A stretch of DNA of 64,000 bases from Auriscalpium vulgare. Lineage: Eukaryota; Basidiomycota; Agaricomycetes; Russulales; Auriscalpiaceae. The position numbers and the translations under genes are program-made. Location of the stretch: NCBI GenBank assembly GCA_019915015.1, contig JAHBBC010000008.1, positions 1-64,000 of the forward strand, written 5' to 3'. Below the pieces are notes generated by a model. It did no database searches, was not told the DNA's origin, and saw only the letters and a list, made by a program, of their open reading frames with translations. Shown here in pieces: positions 1 to 11,251 of the stretch (position 1 is its first letter; the number at the start of each line of letters is the position of its first letter).

Positions 1-3000
1 GAGGTCGTATACGGAAAGGTACCCGCCCTCGCTCCGCGCGCCAAACACCGCGAGCTTCCCGCCAGCGCCGGCAAACACGGGCCGCGCGACCCGCGCGGTG
101 AAGCGCTCCTGCGGCATGATCCAGAGGCGCACGCGCTGCGTGCGGCGGTCGAGTGTGTAGACCGCGCCGTACGAGAGCGGCCCCCACATGCAGCACACCG
201 CGACATAGCGCTCATCCGCGTCGGGCGAGATCGCGAGCTGAGCCGTTGCGCCGTCCATTCCAGACGCGTCGGCGGCGATCTTGGCAACGATGTCGGGCGC
301 GAGCTGGACAGTGAAGATCGTCGTGCGCTGAGCGGAGATGAGCTTGGACACGATGAGGGAGGAGCCGTTGGTTTCGGTGACGTAGGGGATGTGGTGTGAG
401 GAGATCGCTACGGAGAGTAGCTGGTGGGAGGGCGGCTTTGGCACTGTGTCTGGCGCTTCTGGTATTGGTCCGGACTCAGCCTCGCGCAGGACGAGGCGAG
501 TACCATGTCCTTCAATGGTGGCAATCAGTGCACCATCTGGAGAGAGGCTGATGGACGAGATGTTCTTCGTCATCGACACGGCTTCGTATGCCCAAAGCTC
601 CACGCCAGAAAATCCGTCCCACAACCTGTAGGAATACCCTCTTTCCAGCGAGACATCCACTGTGACGACTTTCGCTGCATCCGGTGTGACAGCGAAGCAC
701 AGAGCAGAGACATTCAGGTGAACCTCGGCATTGGATTTGGAAGAGAATACTGACAGCGAGAACGCAGGGAAACCAAAGTAGGAGGACGAGGCTCGGGGAG
801 CACGGACAGCAGCGAGCCAGTGGCCCTGCTCGCTAGATGCAAATGCCAGCTTGCCCTGCCCCTCCTGAGTTGCTGCGCCGGCGACGGGCTCCGCGAGGCG
901 CTTGGTGATGGGTAGCCAGTCTGCTTTGCGGTCGAGCACATGCAACCTGTGTGCGCACACGGAGGCCACGAAGGATGTCGACGACACGATGGAAAGGACA
1001 GGTGCACCATGGGAGTAAAGCTCTGGCTCGTCCCGCTGCCACCCATATGCACAAATTTTCCAGCGTTCGACGCCACCATCTGAAAACCCGACGAAGATAA
1101 TTTGTCCTGATCGGTGGACCGCGATCGACGTGACAGTGCTTGCGAGCGGGCGAGTAGACCAGCCGCGGGATGGACGAGGTGACTTCGTGCCGGAACTGAC
1201 GATGTCAGCTATGGGGGCCAGCATGTCACCGTTCCCGGACGACGTGAATCGCATCGTCAGCCCAGTGCGCGGGTCTACAGTGGCAAGCCGCTCGTTATCT
1301 TCGACGAAGGCCAGCAGGGAGCTTGTGAAGGCGACTGGTCCGCGCAGAAGACCCCGATCCTTCCATATGGGTCGCCCTGTCAACGCTGACAGCATGATGT
1401 TCCCGTTCCCAGACGGCGCTCCGTACGAGCTTCGGCTTCGCCCTGAACCCGGTGTGGACGGAAGGAGACCGCCGCGATCCTGCGCATACATCAAATTTGC
1501 GGAATCCTCCGAAAATGCCAGTCGTTCGACTGCGTCAGAGCTTAGCGGCACCGAGAACAGGACCTTTGACCATTCCCGGCGACCGGTGAGTGGCCAGTTG
1601 ACAATCGGGATACCGTCGTATGTGCAGTAGGTTTGGAAGAGGCATGAGTCGGGTGGTGTGAATGGAAGAGCAGAGAAGTAGACGTGGAGGGCGCTCTGTG
1701 CGATAATTGGTCCGAAATCAGAGAGGAGACGAATGGCGTCGTATATCATTGACGTGCGGGAGGAATTAGGTACCAGGTCTTCCATCTACAATGAACTAAT
1801 CAGTGATTGACAAAGTTATCGGAGGGACATGTACTGACCTGCGAGCAGAATGACTGTAGGCTCCTCAATGTCGGAATTGCTACATCCATACAACCCATCA
1901 AACTCAAAGCCTCAATCCACTCAAGCAACGTTTCCCTCAGAAACTCGTCGATGTGCTTGACTAGAGCCTCGTTGAGATGCCCGACGGCATGCGCCATCCC
2001 GTATCTGCACGCATAGCGGAGGGTATCAGGAATGCTCTGAGCAAGGACTTCCGGCATAACGTCCGAGTTGTCCAAGTACGGTTGTTTCGTGTCGCAGAGA
2101 TCGCGCCTGAGCATCCTCGACATGACCCCGAAGCAGCCCTCAGCAATGGTCTGATTCGCCGCCACCTTGTCGATAAAGAACGTGCGGTCCCGACACTGCG
2201 TGGCGTCCGTGACGTAGTCGACGAACGAGGAATGCGCAGCGCGCACGAGCCTTGCGTTGCCGCCCTCAACATCGACCACACTCCCGAGGTCGGTCAGCAT
2301 ACGAACGACCGCCGACTCGCTGATGTTCAGGAGATCTGCGACCGCGGTGACGCCCAGTGGCTGCTCCGCGTACACGATGGTGCCAACGACAGATGCGTAC
2401 GTAGCCTGGACCCGCGTCTCGCTGGCGTTGGGGAGTGCGAGGCGCAGCGCCTCTCCATACAGGGCGCTTAGGTCGTCTTCAGGCGAGCCCGTGACCTCTG
2501 CACGAAGGATGTTCCGGATGATAGGCCTTGGGCTGGCACGGTCCTGCAGCAACGTGCACGCCACGTGAGCCCACTGGAACAGCCCGCGCGCTTTGTCCGC
2601 CAGAGCTTGCGCGTCGCGTGCCAACTGGGCGTCCGTCCAGGTGCCGTCGAGTCGCCTGGCCGTGCGTACGTTACGCAGTTCGTGCGTGACGTATGCCAGC
2701 ACGTCACCGTCGTCCGTGCCGGGGACAACGTCCACGTGGATGCGCTTGGCAACGAGTCCGTCCGCCAGGGCAACGATGTCGTCCTGCGGGCGCGCAGTGA
2801 CGAGGACCTTGACTCTGGGCGGCAGGCGTGGGAGCCCCTCGCGAAGGGCCTGCAGAAGATCCGGCCGCAACGCCACCGGGCACTCGTCCACAGCATCGAG
2901 GATGATGAGCACACGCTTGCTCGGGTGCCGCTGGATGTAGTCGCGCAGCGGCGCGACGATCGCAGCGCGGAACTGTTCCGTCAGAGTTCGGAGGACGCGA

Positions 3001-4118
3001 GGATCTGTCATGCGTTGCAGCACCGCTGTGATGTGTGTTCGTATTTCCGGTGCGTATGATAAACTGAGTGCGAGCAGTTGAATGGCGGAGGATGCAAGTG
3101 GGGGGTCGTCACGGTGGAAGAAAAAGGATGCGCTGATGGTGTTTTCGTCGTGATGAAGGGCGGATATTTCATGGGCAATGGAAGTTTTCCCGGAGCCTGC
3201 GCTGCCGTCGAGCCAGCAGAAGGAAGGGGTGTTTGGGTTGCGCGACCAGTCGAGGATCTCGTTCAGGTAGCGTCGCCGTGTGTTTTGGAGACATCGGCGG
3301 TCTGCACGCCATTGGCCATAGTCGCTAGCGTCCAAGATGCGCTTCCGCACGGTTGCATCCCCTAGTTGAAAGCATCAGCTCCACCCTAACAAGGATGGAT
3401 ACTCAGGCACGCACGGAGGTACTTCAAGTCGACGCCGATCGTCAAATCTGTTCTAAGCTGTGTACGTGGACGTCTCCTGCTCAGACGTCGTCTAACAGAA
3501 CTGGAGCGACGTACTGTGAACAGCCTCGTCAGGTCGTTCACTTTCCGCTCAAAGTCGTCCACGGCCGCGCCATCGACCGTGTGGCCGATGGAGCGCCGGA
3601 TGAAGCCCTTGTCCGCGAGCCGCGAGATGCGATCGTTTAACGACTCGAGAGATCTACACAAGGCATGTGCGAAGCGTGAGGATGCGGCGACGAGAAGGCG
3701 TCTGACACGTGTTGACAAACGCACCTTGTGAGTGCATCGACGTGGTCACCGACGGGCACCTCGACGTAGGGCCCGTGGTCAGAGAGCTCGGCGTAGGCAT
3801 CATACAACAGGCCGCTGACTCTGCTGCTCAGAGTGTAGCACGTCTCCTTGTTGTGCTTCGCGTTCTGTTGGAATATGAGGCTTCGAGGCTGCGAGAGTCC
3901 AAAAATTGACGCACCCTGGCTGTTTCAGCGATGAGAATAGCCTTCCTAATGACCCCTCTTAAGTACGGCACGGATGCAGACTCGCAAATGGACTCCAAAA
4001 GCCCTAACGACGATGTGAAGGTGTTGAGGGAGCCGCTGCGCTTGTGCTTGTGGCTAGCCTGTGACATCGGCTGCCTGTGAATGGCCCCGCTGCAGCTGCT
4101 GGAAGAATCAGTCGTCAA
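1..4118 (-). CDS. NACHT domain / beta-propeller NLR-like protein (partial, 3' end off the window)
   Basis: Fungal NLR-like STAND NTPase, probably a cytosolic non-self or stress sensor. Exons read on the minus strand: 4118-3915, 3864-3725, 3653-3515, 3457-3415, 3361-1839, 1785-1 (still open at base 1); all junctions are GT..AG and keep phase. The N-terminal ~180 residues are helical and resemble the leader region of basidiomycete NACHT-WD40 proteins. The P-loop is GSAGSGKTS and Walker B is VLIILDAVDECP. After the winged-helix region, the last exon (~595 codons) opens with a QSALHVYFSALPF block, usual just before WD repeats in this family, and continues as divergent WD-like blades. The start ATG at 4118 is the first in frame with the helical region. 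Head-to-head with the RCC1 gene. The ligand is unknown. Confidence 0.85.
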
Positions 4119-4774
4119 GCCGTCTAGGGCGCCCAGCGGACGTGCTCACCGTACAATAGAAAGATAGGGACCGCAACCCTATTACGAAGCGTCTGGAGTC
4201 CTCTTGATCAGGCGCCTCACTGAGCGCGCGAGGCGACGGATGTGCCGCGCAAGATATCTTCAGATGCATCTTCGTGGAAATAGGGCCTTGATCGATGCCG
4301 GCGTGGTTCTACGCGGCCGTTCATGAGCAGCTCGAGGGAAACACAGCCGGGCGAAACTAGATCAAGATTGAAAATCAAAAATGTGGTTGCCAAGTCCATT
4401 CAACGTTCGCATGTGGCGGTGCACCTGATTATCTAATACGATTAGATGGGCGGTGTAGGGTGATTTTAAGTACATGCGCCAGCTGTTAGTGACAGTGCTA
4501 GCCACCGACAGGCAGCGAGCTAGTGTCGGTTGCACGAAAACAACAGATGTTGTGCCCGGAGGACCCGTACCAACGGAGGGAAGGCACGCCAATACTCGTG
4601 TCGCGAGGGTGGCACACTCGCAACACGTGACCGTTCCCTCCCCATTGTGATTATTTAAGTAGTGTGTCGCTTGTCCCTCTTCCAAAGCCGATATAAAGTA
4701 GAGTCTTTGCATCCAAAAGATATCTATCAACCGCCATAACATCCGCGCTCTACCCTCGGCCAATCAAATTTGCG
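4119..4774. other. Divergent intergenic region between the NLR-like and RCC1 genes
   Basis: About 650 bases with no convincing coding frame. It must hold both promoters. Short open frames here have no family resemblance and no coding bias. Confidence 0.6.
4692..4697 (+). promoter_or_regulatory. TATA box of the RCC1-family gene
   Basis: ATATAAAGTA lies about 80 bases before the ATG at 4775, a normal distance for a fungal TATA element. Seen in sequence; use as a promoter is inferred. Confidence 0.45.
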
Positions 4775-6466
4775 ATGCTCACCCGCGGACGCTCCGCACA
4801 ACCCAAGGCCACAGCAGCCATCGACGCGAAAACCTCCAAATGGCATACCATCCCCTGGACCTCCAGCAAGCCCCGCTCGGCGCCAGCAAAACCTTCAAGT
4901 CGGTCCCGGACTCGTTCTCGCACTCGTGTCTCGGTCAAGCGCCTCGCGCCGCCAGACACCTCACACGACCGGCCACCACCACCCAAACGCGCGCGCGTCG
5001 CCACACGTCCACCGCGCAGTGAATCAAGTGGCCGCACCCCTGCGCTTCTCTCATCACTGCCTAAACCGAAAGAAAAGGCTTCGGTGTCGCTCTTGCCGTT
5101 GCCCGAGGTACCCGAGCGGGGGGACCCATCGGCCGACGTGTTCGTCTGGGGTAATGGCGATTGTGGGCAGTTCGGCATGGGTCCCGAGGATGAGAGTATG
5201 GGGGAGCGCACGAAGCCCACAAGAAATAAGTCCATGGAGGAAACGATGAAAGCAAGGATTGTTGCAATCGCTGCTGGCGGCATGCATTCGCTGTTCATCG
5301 ACGAGGATGGGAAGGTGCGCGCGCGTGTCTGCTTGCTCCACGACGTGTATATTCACGGATGGGTTTATAGATTTGGACGTGCGGACTCAACGACGACGCA
5401 GCCTTGGGACGGATAACCGGTGGCACTGAGGACGATCTCGAGGACCTCAGCACCTATCCGCACTGTCTGGACATCAACGAGGATTACCGCGCCGCGAGGA
5501 TTGCAGCTGGCGACAGTATCTCCGCGGCCATCAGCACAAAAGGAAAGCTCCTTGTCTGGGGGTCGTTCAGGGTATGCTCTCTGCCTAAGTATAAAGCATC
5601 CGGTTCCCAGTCAGCTAACCTCGGACTAGGGCCCCAACGGCGTGCTGCCCCTCTCGGACGGCAAAACGCACCTACCAAAACCAGCGCCTGTCCTCCCAAG
5701 TGAGCCATGCGTCGCGCTCGCGGCGGGTAATAACCACCTCGTTGTGCTCACGGCCGCAGGGACCGTTTACACATGGGGTGCGAGCGAGCAGGGCCAGCTT
5801 GGGCGCACGGCGTTACCAGATAGTGCCACCACACCAGGACATGTGGTGCTCGGCGCACGCGCCGTGGCAGTCGGCGCGGGCGCGTACCACTCATTCGCAG
5901 TGGACGATGCGGGCGCTGTGTGGGGCTGGGGGCTCAACAGCGCCGGGCAACTAGGCACGGGCGGCGAATCTGCCGGCACTAGCGACATCGTGCAGTCCCC
6001 GACGCGCGTCGTCGGGCTGTGTCCAGAGGACCTCGGCGGGGCGCGCGTAGTGCAGATCGCCGGGGGCGACCTGCACACGCTGTTCCGCACGAGTGACGGC
6101 CGTGTGTTCGCATGTGGGCGTGCCGATAGCTGCCAGCTAGGCCTGTCGGATGACCACCCGGCCCTTGTGGACAGCCAGACAAATATCCCGCTGCCTGTCC
6201 GCGTGCCGTTTCCCGACGGGGAGAAGGATGACCCAGTCTTGGGTATATCCACGGGCACAAGGTTCAATGCGGCGGTCACGCGTGCGGGCGCGCTGTATAC
6301 GTGGGGAGAGGGCTCGGTGGGCGAGCTGGGGCTGGATGGGGAGGAGCAGGCGCGCGTACCGACTGCGGTGGTGAGAAGGGGTGTGGGCAGGTGGGCGGTG
6401 GCAGATGTGTCGTGCGGAGGACAACATTCGCTGGGCTTGTTCAGAAGAGTTGAGGAGGACTTGTGA
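4775..6466 (+). CDS. RCC1-family beta-propeller protein (Ran guanine-nucleotide exchange factor homologue)
   Basis: Three exons: 4775-5314, 5371-5571, 5630-6466, all phase 0, giving about 525 residues. The N-terminal ~115 residues are basic and proline/serine-rich with nuclear-localisation-like clusters (PPPPKRARVA). The rest is a seven-bladed RCC1 propeller with repeated signatures such as VFVWGNGDCGQFGMG, IWTCGLNDDAALGR, VYTWGASEQGQLGR, VWGWGLNSAGQLGTG and LYTWGEGSVGELGLDG. Length and the basic leader match the yeast Prp20/Pim1 type of nuclear RanGEF, which binds chromatin and charges Ran with GTP. Other RCC1-repeat proteins exist, so orthology is probable rather than certain. A TATA box lies about 80 bases upstream. 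Confidence 0.85.
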
Positions 6467-7357
6467 CTTTCTGAGGCTCTCGTGTAGACCACGGACAACG
6501 TCCGATTTGACCATCAGGATTTCGTGCAGTACTGAGAAGTGGGCGGCCCGGCGGAAAACCGCACGAAATGCGCCACCTAGCTGGCAAGGCTAGGAAAGTG
6601 AGCTCGGACCCCGGCCGGTGAAGCGATCGGCAGGTATTCTTCATTATAGGCTCTTTAAATGCGCCGAGTCCCAGATCCTGAGGGCTGAGTGTTGAGTGTA
6701 CGGTGCCAGTCTGCTGTTGATTGTGCAGCCTGAGGGCCAATCATAGCGTCAAAGCCATACGGCGCACTGCCACAACATGCTGAGACGGCGAGGTGAACAT
6801 GTAGAAAGCACAAGATGTTTCGTTATAGCTTGGTAGTCGATTCGAAGTAAATTTGAAGCTGAGATTCGAAGGGCCCGTGGGTTCGAGACTTCTGCTGACT
6901 TCTGTAATTTGAAAGCGGGCCGCGCGCTGCCGGCTGGCAGCGCTCAACAGAAAAATGACGTAAGACCTCCTCGTCGGAGCCCTCGACGTCGGAGTCGCAA
7001 GTTCCTCCTCGTCGTCCTATCTTTTCTCGCTCCATAGCCCATTTTAAGGCTGACTGTGTATACTTTGGGTACGTTCTGCGTGCATACAGCTCAGTATCTC
7101 CTCGAATGACATGTTTCAGGAACTTGAACGACGCGTTGAACTTGAACGACGCGTTGTCGAGGTGATCGAGCCCCTTCCTTTAGCAAGCGGTATCGACATT
7201 GAGAGAGGACGTAACGTGCGTATCAGTACCCATCTATTTACCCAACAGCTAATGGTCAGTGAGCAGGTCGTCAGACATTCCAAAATTGTAATCAAAGGAC
7301 ATCTGTTTAGCGGCACCCTTTTGCTCTCCGTTCACCTGCCTCACTTCATCGCGCACG
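6467..7357. other. Intergenic region between the RCC1 and CorA genes
   Basis: About 890 bases with no gene that I can support. The small frames present lack family resemblance or splice support. It should contain the RCC1 3' end and the CorA promoter. Two adjacent 17-18 base near-copies (GAACTTGAACGACGCGTT) lie around 7,119-7,155. Confidence 0.5.
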
Positions 7358-9904
7358 ATGTCCTCACCTCCCACCGACCCGATCGTTCTCTCCTCCTCTC
7401 CCATCTCCATCCGCGGCGACCGCGATAGCTCCCCGGTACGCTTTCGAAGTCAATCCGTCGACAGTGACCGCGTCAGCCACGCCCGACACTCGCCCACCCG
7501 AACCCGCACTTTCAATCCGAACGACCCGGACGCCCGCGAGCGGCAGCGCGCCCTCGACGTCGACATGGCCATGCAGCTCTCTCTCGCGCGTCGTGAGTCC
7601 GTCTCTGTCTCGCCGACCACTTCCCGCCCGCACGACCTTCCTGAACCCCTCGACGGCGCGGGCATCGGGGCCGGGGCCGGTGTCGGGTTGTTCCCCACCT
7701 TCTCTCTGCGGGAGGAGCGCGAGCTCGAGTTGGCTCGAGGCGAGCCGCCAAGACATGCACCCGACGAGGCGTTACATGGCGTCGACCATGTATATCCGGG
7801 AACCCCGACGCCTGAGGAGATCAACCTCCCGCACCTCAGTCAGGGACACGACCCAGACCTGCTCGTCTCCCTCCCGCCGGTCCACCATTCAGACGCCGCG
7901 TTGCCGATGTACCAGTATCAGGCACCGGCACTGCACGAGCACCAGGTGTTCAATTTCACGCGCATGGAGGATTTTGCTCGGGAGGAGAAGAAACGGCTCG
8001 GGCTGAACAGCCCCACGGACGTCCGCCAGCCCCATCTGCGTAAACGCGTATCACAACCCGACGGGGACGCGGAGCCGGGCCCAAGCACAAGCACACCCGA
8101 GTTTATGCTCCCTGCGCCGCGCGCACCGCGCGAGCGCAAGCTCTCCCAGAGCAACGCCGCCCCGCGTCGACAGGGCGGCGGCAAGATGGCGTTGTTCGAG
8201 GGCGGGTTGCCGGGCGCGCCGCCGCCGTCACTGTCCCGCGGGACACATCTCTTTGCCAGCGGTGTCCCGGCTCCGCTCAGCACCGTCCCGTCGCTCGAGG
8301 AGATTCCAGAGACTGCGGGCACGGGCGTCGGCCACGACCGGCCGTACCGCTTTTCGTTCTACTCGAACGGGCTCGCGGCGACCATCCACGCGCGGAGCCT
8401 CGCCGAGTTGCCCGCGGATGGGCAATCCTTCGAAGATCTCTTCTCTGGACAGTGCACATCGGGCTCTGGGTCCGGGGGCGCGTCGCGCGAGGGCGGGCGG
8501 CGGGCTGGCGTGACATCGCCGTTCCTACCGGATGCAAAGCGCCCTGCGGATGCGAGCGGACATGTGAACGGCTTCGGCGCGGGTCCAGGCGCGAACGGGA
8601 ACGGGACCAGCAAGGCAACGAGCACGGTGGGGGACGATAGCCATACTTGGTGGCTGGACGTGCTATCGCCGACGGATGAGGAGATGAAGATGCTCAGCCA
8701 GGTATTGTCTGCCTCCGTTCATTCGGTCGTAGCTAATGAATGCGCGCGGGAAGGTGTTCCATATCCACCCGCTGACGACAGAGGACATTCAGATGGAGGA
8801 GGCTCGCGAGAAGATCGAGCTCTTCCGGACATACTACCTGGTGTGCTTCCGGAGCTTTGACCAGGACCCCTACAGCCCAACCTACCTCGAGCCGCTGAAC
8901 ATGTATATCATTGTGTTCCGTGAGGGCACACTCTCGGTAAGACTTTCCGTTTACACGCATGGTCGGCTTAATATAACGGCGTGCGTTTGCAGTTCCACTT
9001 CCGCGCAACACCCCACCCGCAGAATGTCCGCAGACGAATCAAGCAACTGAAGGACTACATCAGCGTCACGTCGGATTGGATATCATATGCCCTTATCGAC
9101 GACATCACGGACGCTTTTGGGCCGCTTATCCAGAGTATCGAGTACGAGGTTGATAGTATCGATGAGCTTGTGCTCATTCTCAAGGAAGCAGAACAAAGCG
9201 ACATGCTGAGGAGGTGCGTGAACGTTCTGTGCCCTACGCGTGTATCCATTTGGCTCATTGAGTTCCTTTCGCCGTTGCCAGGATTGGCACATGCCGCAAG
9301 AAGGTTATGGGCTTATTGCGACTGATGGGGAACAAGGCTGATGTCGTGAAGGGGCTCGCGAAGAGGTGTAACGAGAACTGGAAAGTTGCGCCTACGTCCG
9401 ATATCGTAAGCTGTTGTTTCGTTCTCGGATGAGCATCCTCACAGACCAACGTGCGCAGGGCCTGTACCTCTCCGACATCCAGGACCATCTGATCACAATG
9501 ACGCAGAACTTGAATCACTACGAGAAGATTCTCTCACGATCGCATTCGAACTACCTCGCGCAGATCAGCATCGAGATGACGGACGCAAACAACCAGATCA
9601 ACGACGTGCTGTCGAAGCTCACTGCGCTCGGTACGGTACTCATCCCCATGAATTTAGTCACAGGTGCGTCTGCCACGCTTTTATGAGATAGTATCGGGGA
9701 TCCAACAGTCGTGCATCAGGTCTTTGGGGTATGAACGTCCATGTACCAGGCCAGGATGTAGAAGTGCGTGCTTCTTCTGACAGATTGCTGCGACGTGCTG
9801 ACTATGCGTAGACGGGCTACGCGTGGTTCCTGTCCATCATCGCCTGCCTCGCCGCATTCGCTATCATTGGCGGATACACGACGTACAAGTTCATGGTTAG
9901 GTAG
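7358..9904 (+). CDS. CorA-type Mg2+ transporter (Alr1/Mnr2-like)
   Basis: Seven exons: 7358-8701, 8733-8936, 8993-9213, 9282-9405, 9459-9663, 9720-9763, 9812-9904; all introns GT..AG with phases that agree. The first ~430 residues are a low-complexity Ser/Pro/Gly-rich cytoplasmic extension, as in the fungal Alr1/Alr2/Mnr2 branch. Then comes the CorA core (WWLDVLSPTDEEM, VFHIHPLTTEDI). The diagnostic GMN motif is split by an intron and read as GLWGMNVHVPGQ at the end of transmembrane helix 1. Helix 2 (AWFLSIIACLAAFAIIGGY) ends the protein in YKFMVR. It imports Mg2+ across the plasma membrane or exports it from the vacuole; the sequence does not decide which. Confidence 0.92.
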
Positions 9905-11189
9905 CCTTAGTATCCTATTCTTCCGCCCACCACACGCGTTATCAATTCGACCTCACTCCATTCCATTCGTTATTTTCTGTCTGTTTTACACACTTATCTT
10001 ATTCAGTTCCACTCCATCTACGACATGACATTGGCCTCATGTGTTTTGGCCAAAGTTCGCTGTCACGCAATATAGATTTACACCAGTACGCAGACATCAC
10101 ATACATACAACAAATACACGCCGCCTGTACATCATGTAAAGTAGCATTCAATATTCATGACTGCCGAGGCCCGAGTGAAGTTTAGTCGCACGCATTCACG
10201 TGATCACCCTGCCAGCTGTCCGCCGAGTCCGATCAACTTCAACTTGAAGTTTGTCTTTACTTCCAGTTCTTCAATTCTTGCAATCATTCCCCTGATCACT
10301 GACGGCCGAATGCCCAGCAAACTCAAGTGTGGCGTGGCGGACACAATGATAGGGAAAATAGTTGGTGCCTCAGTTAGCTGTTGCTCTTCACTTGCTCTTC
10401 GCTGCTCAACGACGTCTGCGAGCCTGCTGCTGTTTGTGATGACAGTTCTCACTCCGACGGAGTTATCTCATTTGCAGGTGTTTGAATTGAGGGGCTCACG
10501 CAGCAACAAATCGTGAGCTACGTGAATCGATGTACGGCCGGAAAATAGTTTCGATTTCCTGGGCGCTACACCGTCTCAACTTTTCACGACACAACCTTCA
10601 TAGACGTGCGTGCGTCCGGTCAACAACCAGGTACGTCGCCACCAATGAATCTGTCCTTCTTCTAAGTCGGGAGCCGCTGTTGCCTTATTCTAGCTGCGGA
10701 TGTGGCCAGATTTCGCGCACGAGCACTAGTATAAGCGCCAAAGACGGGTTTAATCCGGGTCGACCGTCAACGCGTCAGCTGTAGCACCACCCGGTGGTCC
10801 AATATCCGGAGTTTCTGCACCTTCGTAGACAACCCACTGCCTAGCGCACAACGCCGAACGGCATGCCTCCGAGTGTCCATGGGCAGGTCCGTCTACACTT
10901 CGCCGCCGCATGTCAGCTACCCATCCACCGCCACCATAGCCTTTGTGAAAGGTCTGCCCCGGTACAAGCGATGTCCGGCGGGCGTATGGCGTACACTTGT
11001 CACGGATTGGTGGCGGCAAGCTTGCAGATGTTGCCCGTGTTGCCCGGTTTCCATCTACTCTATACGCACGCCGCTGTCCAATATACAAAGCCGACAGTAC
11101 GCGATACATTCTCCCCTCATGCCATTCGTTTTCAGTGTTCCTGACCCTTACCGTCTATAGCTCATCGTGGCCGCCTCTGTTCAGGCCGC
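9905..11189. other. Intergenic region, no gene supported
   Basis: About 1.3 kb between the CorA stop and the promoter of the metalloprotease gene. The small frames on both strands match no known family and show no intron signals that would join them. Nothing else recognised. Confidence 0.5.
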
Positions 11190-11196
11190 TATAAAG
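11190..11196 (+). promoter_or_regulatory. TATA box of the metalloprotease gene
   Basis: TATAAAG lies about 60 bases before the ATG at 11252 and within a short GC-rich stretch. Its position supports that ATG as the start. Confidence 0.5.
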
Positions 11197-11251
11197 GCAG
11201 CGCGGGGATACGGAACTGGCACCGTTCCAGAACCAAGCTTTGACATCAACA

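Noticed and set aside
5767..6498. Minus-strand frame of 243 codons over the RCC1 gene
   Set aside because: Antisense shadow in GC-rich coding sequence; the plus strand has clear RCC1 repeats and matching splice sites.
9905..11189. Small frames at 10,157-10,516 (+) and 10,204-10,452 (-) as genes
   Set aside because: Overlapping, no homology, no promoter or splice support.
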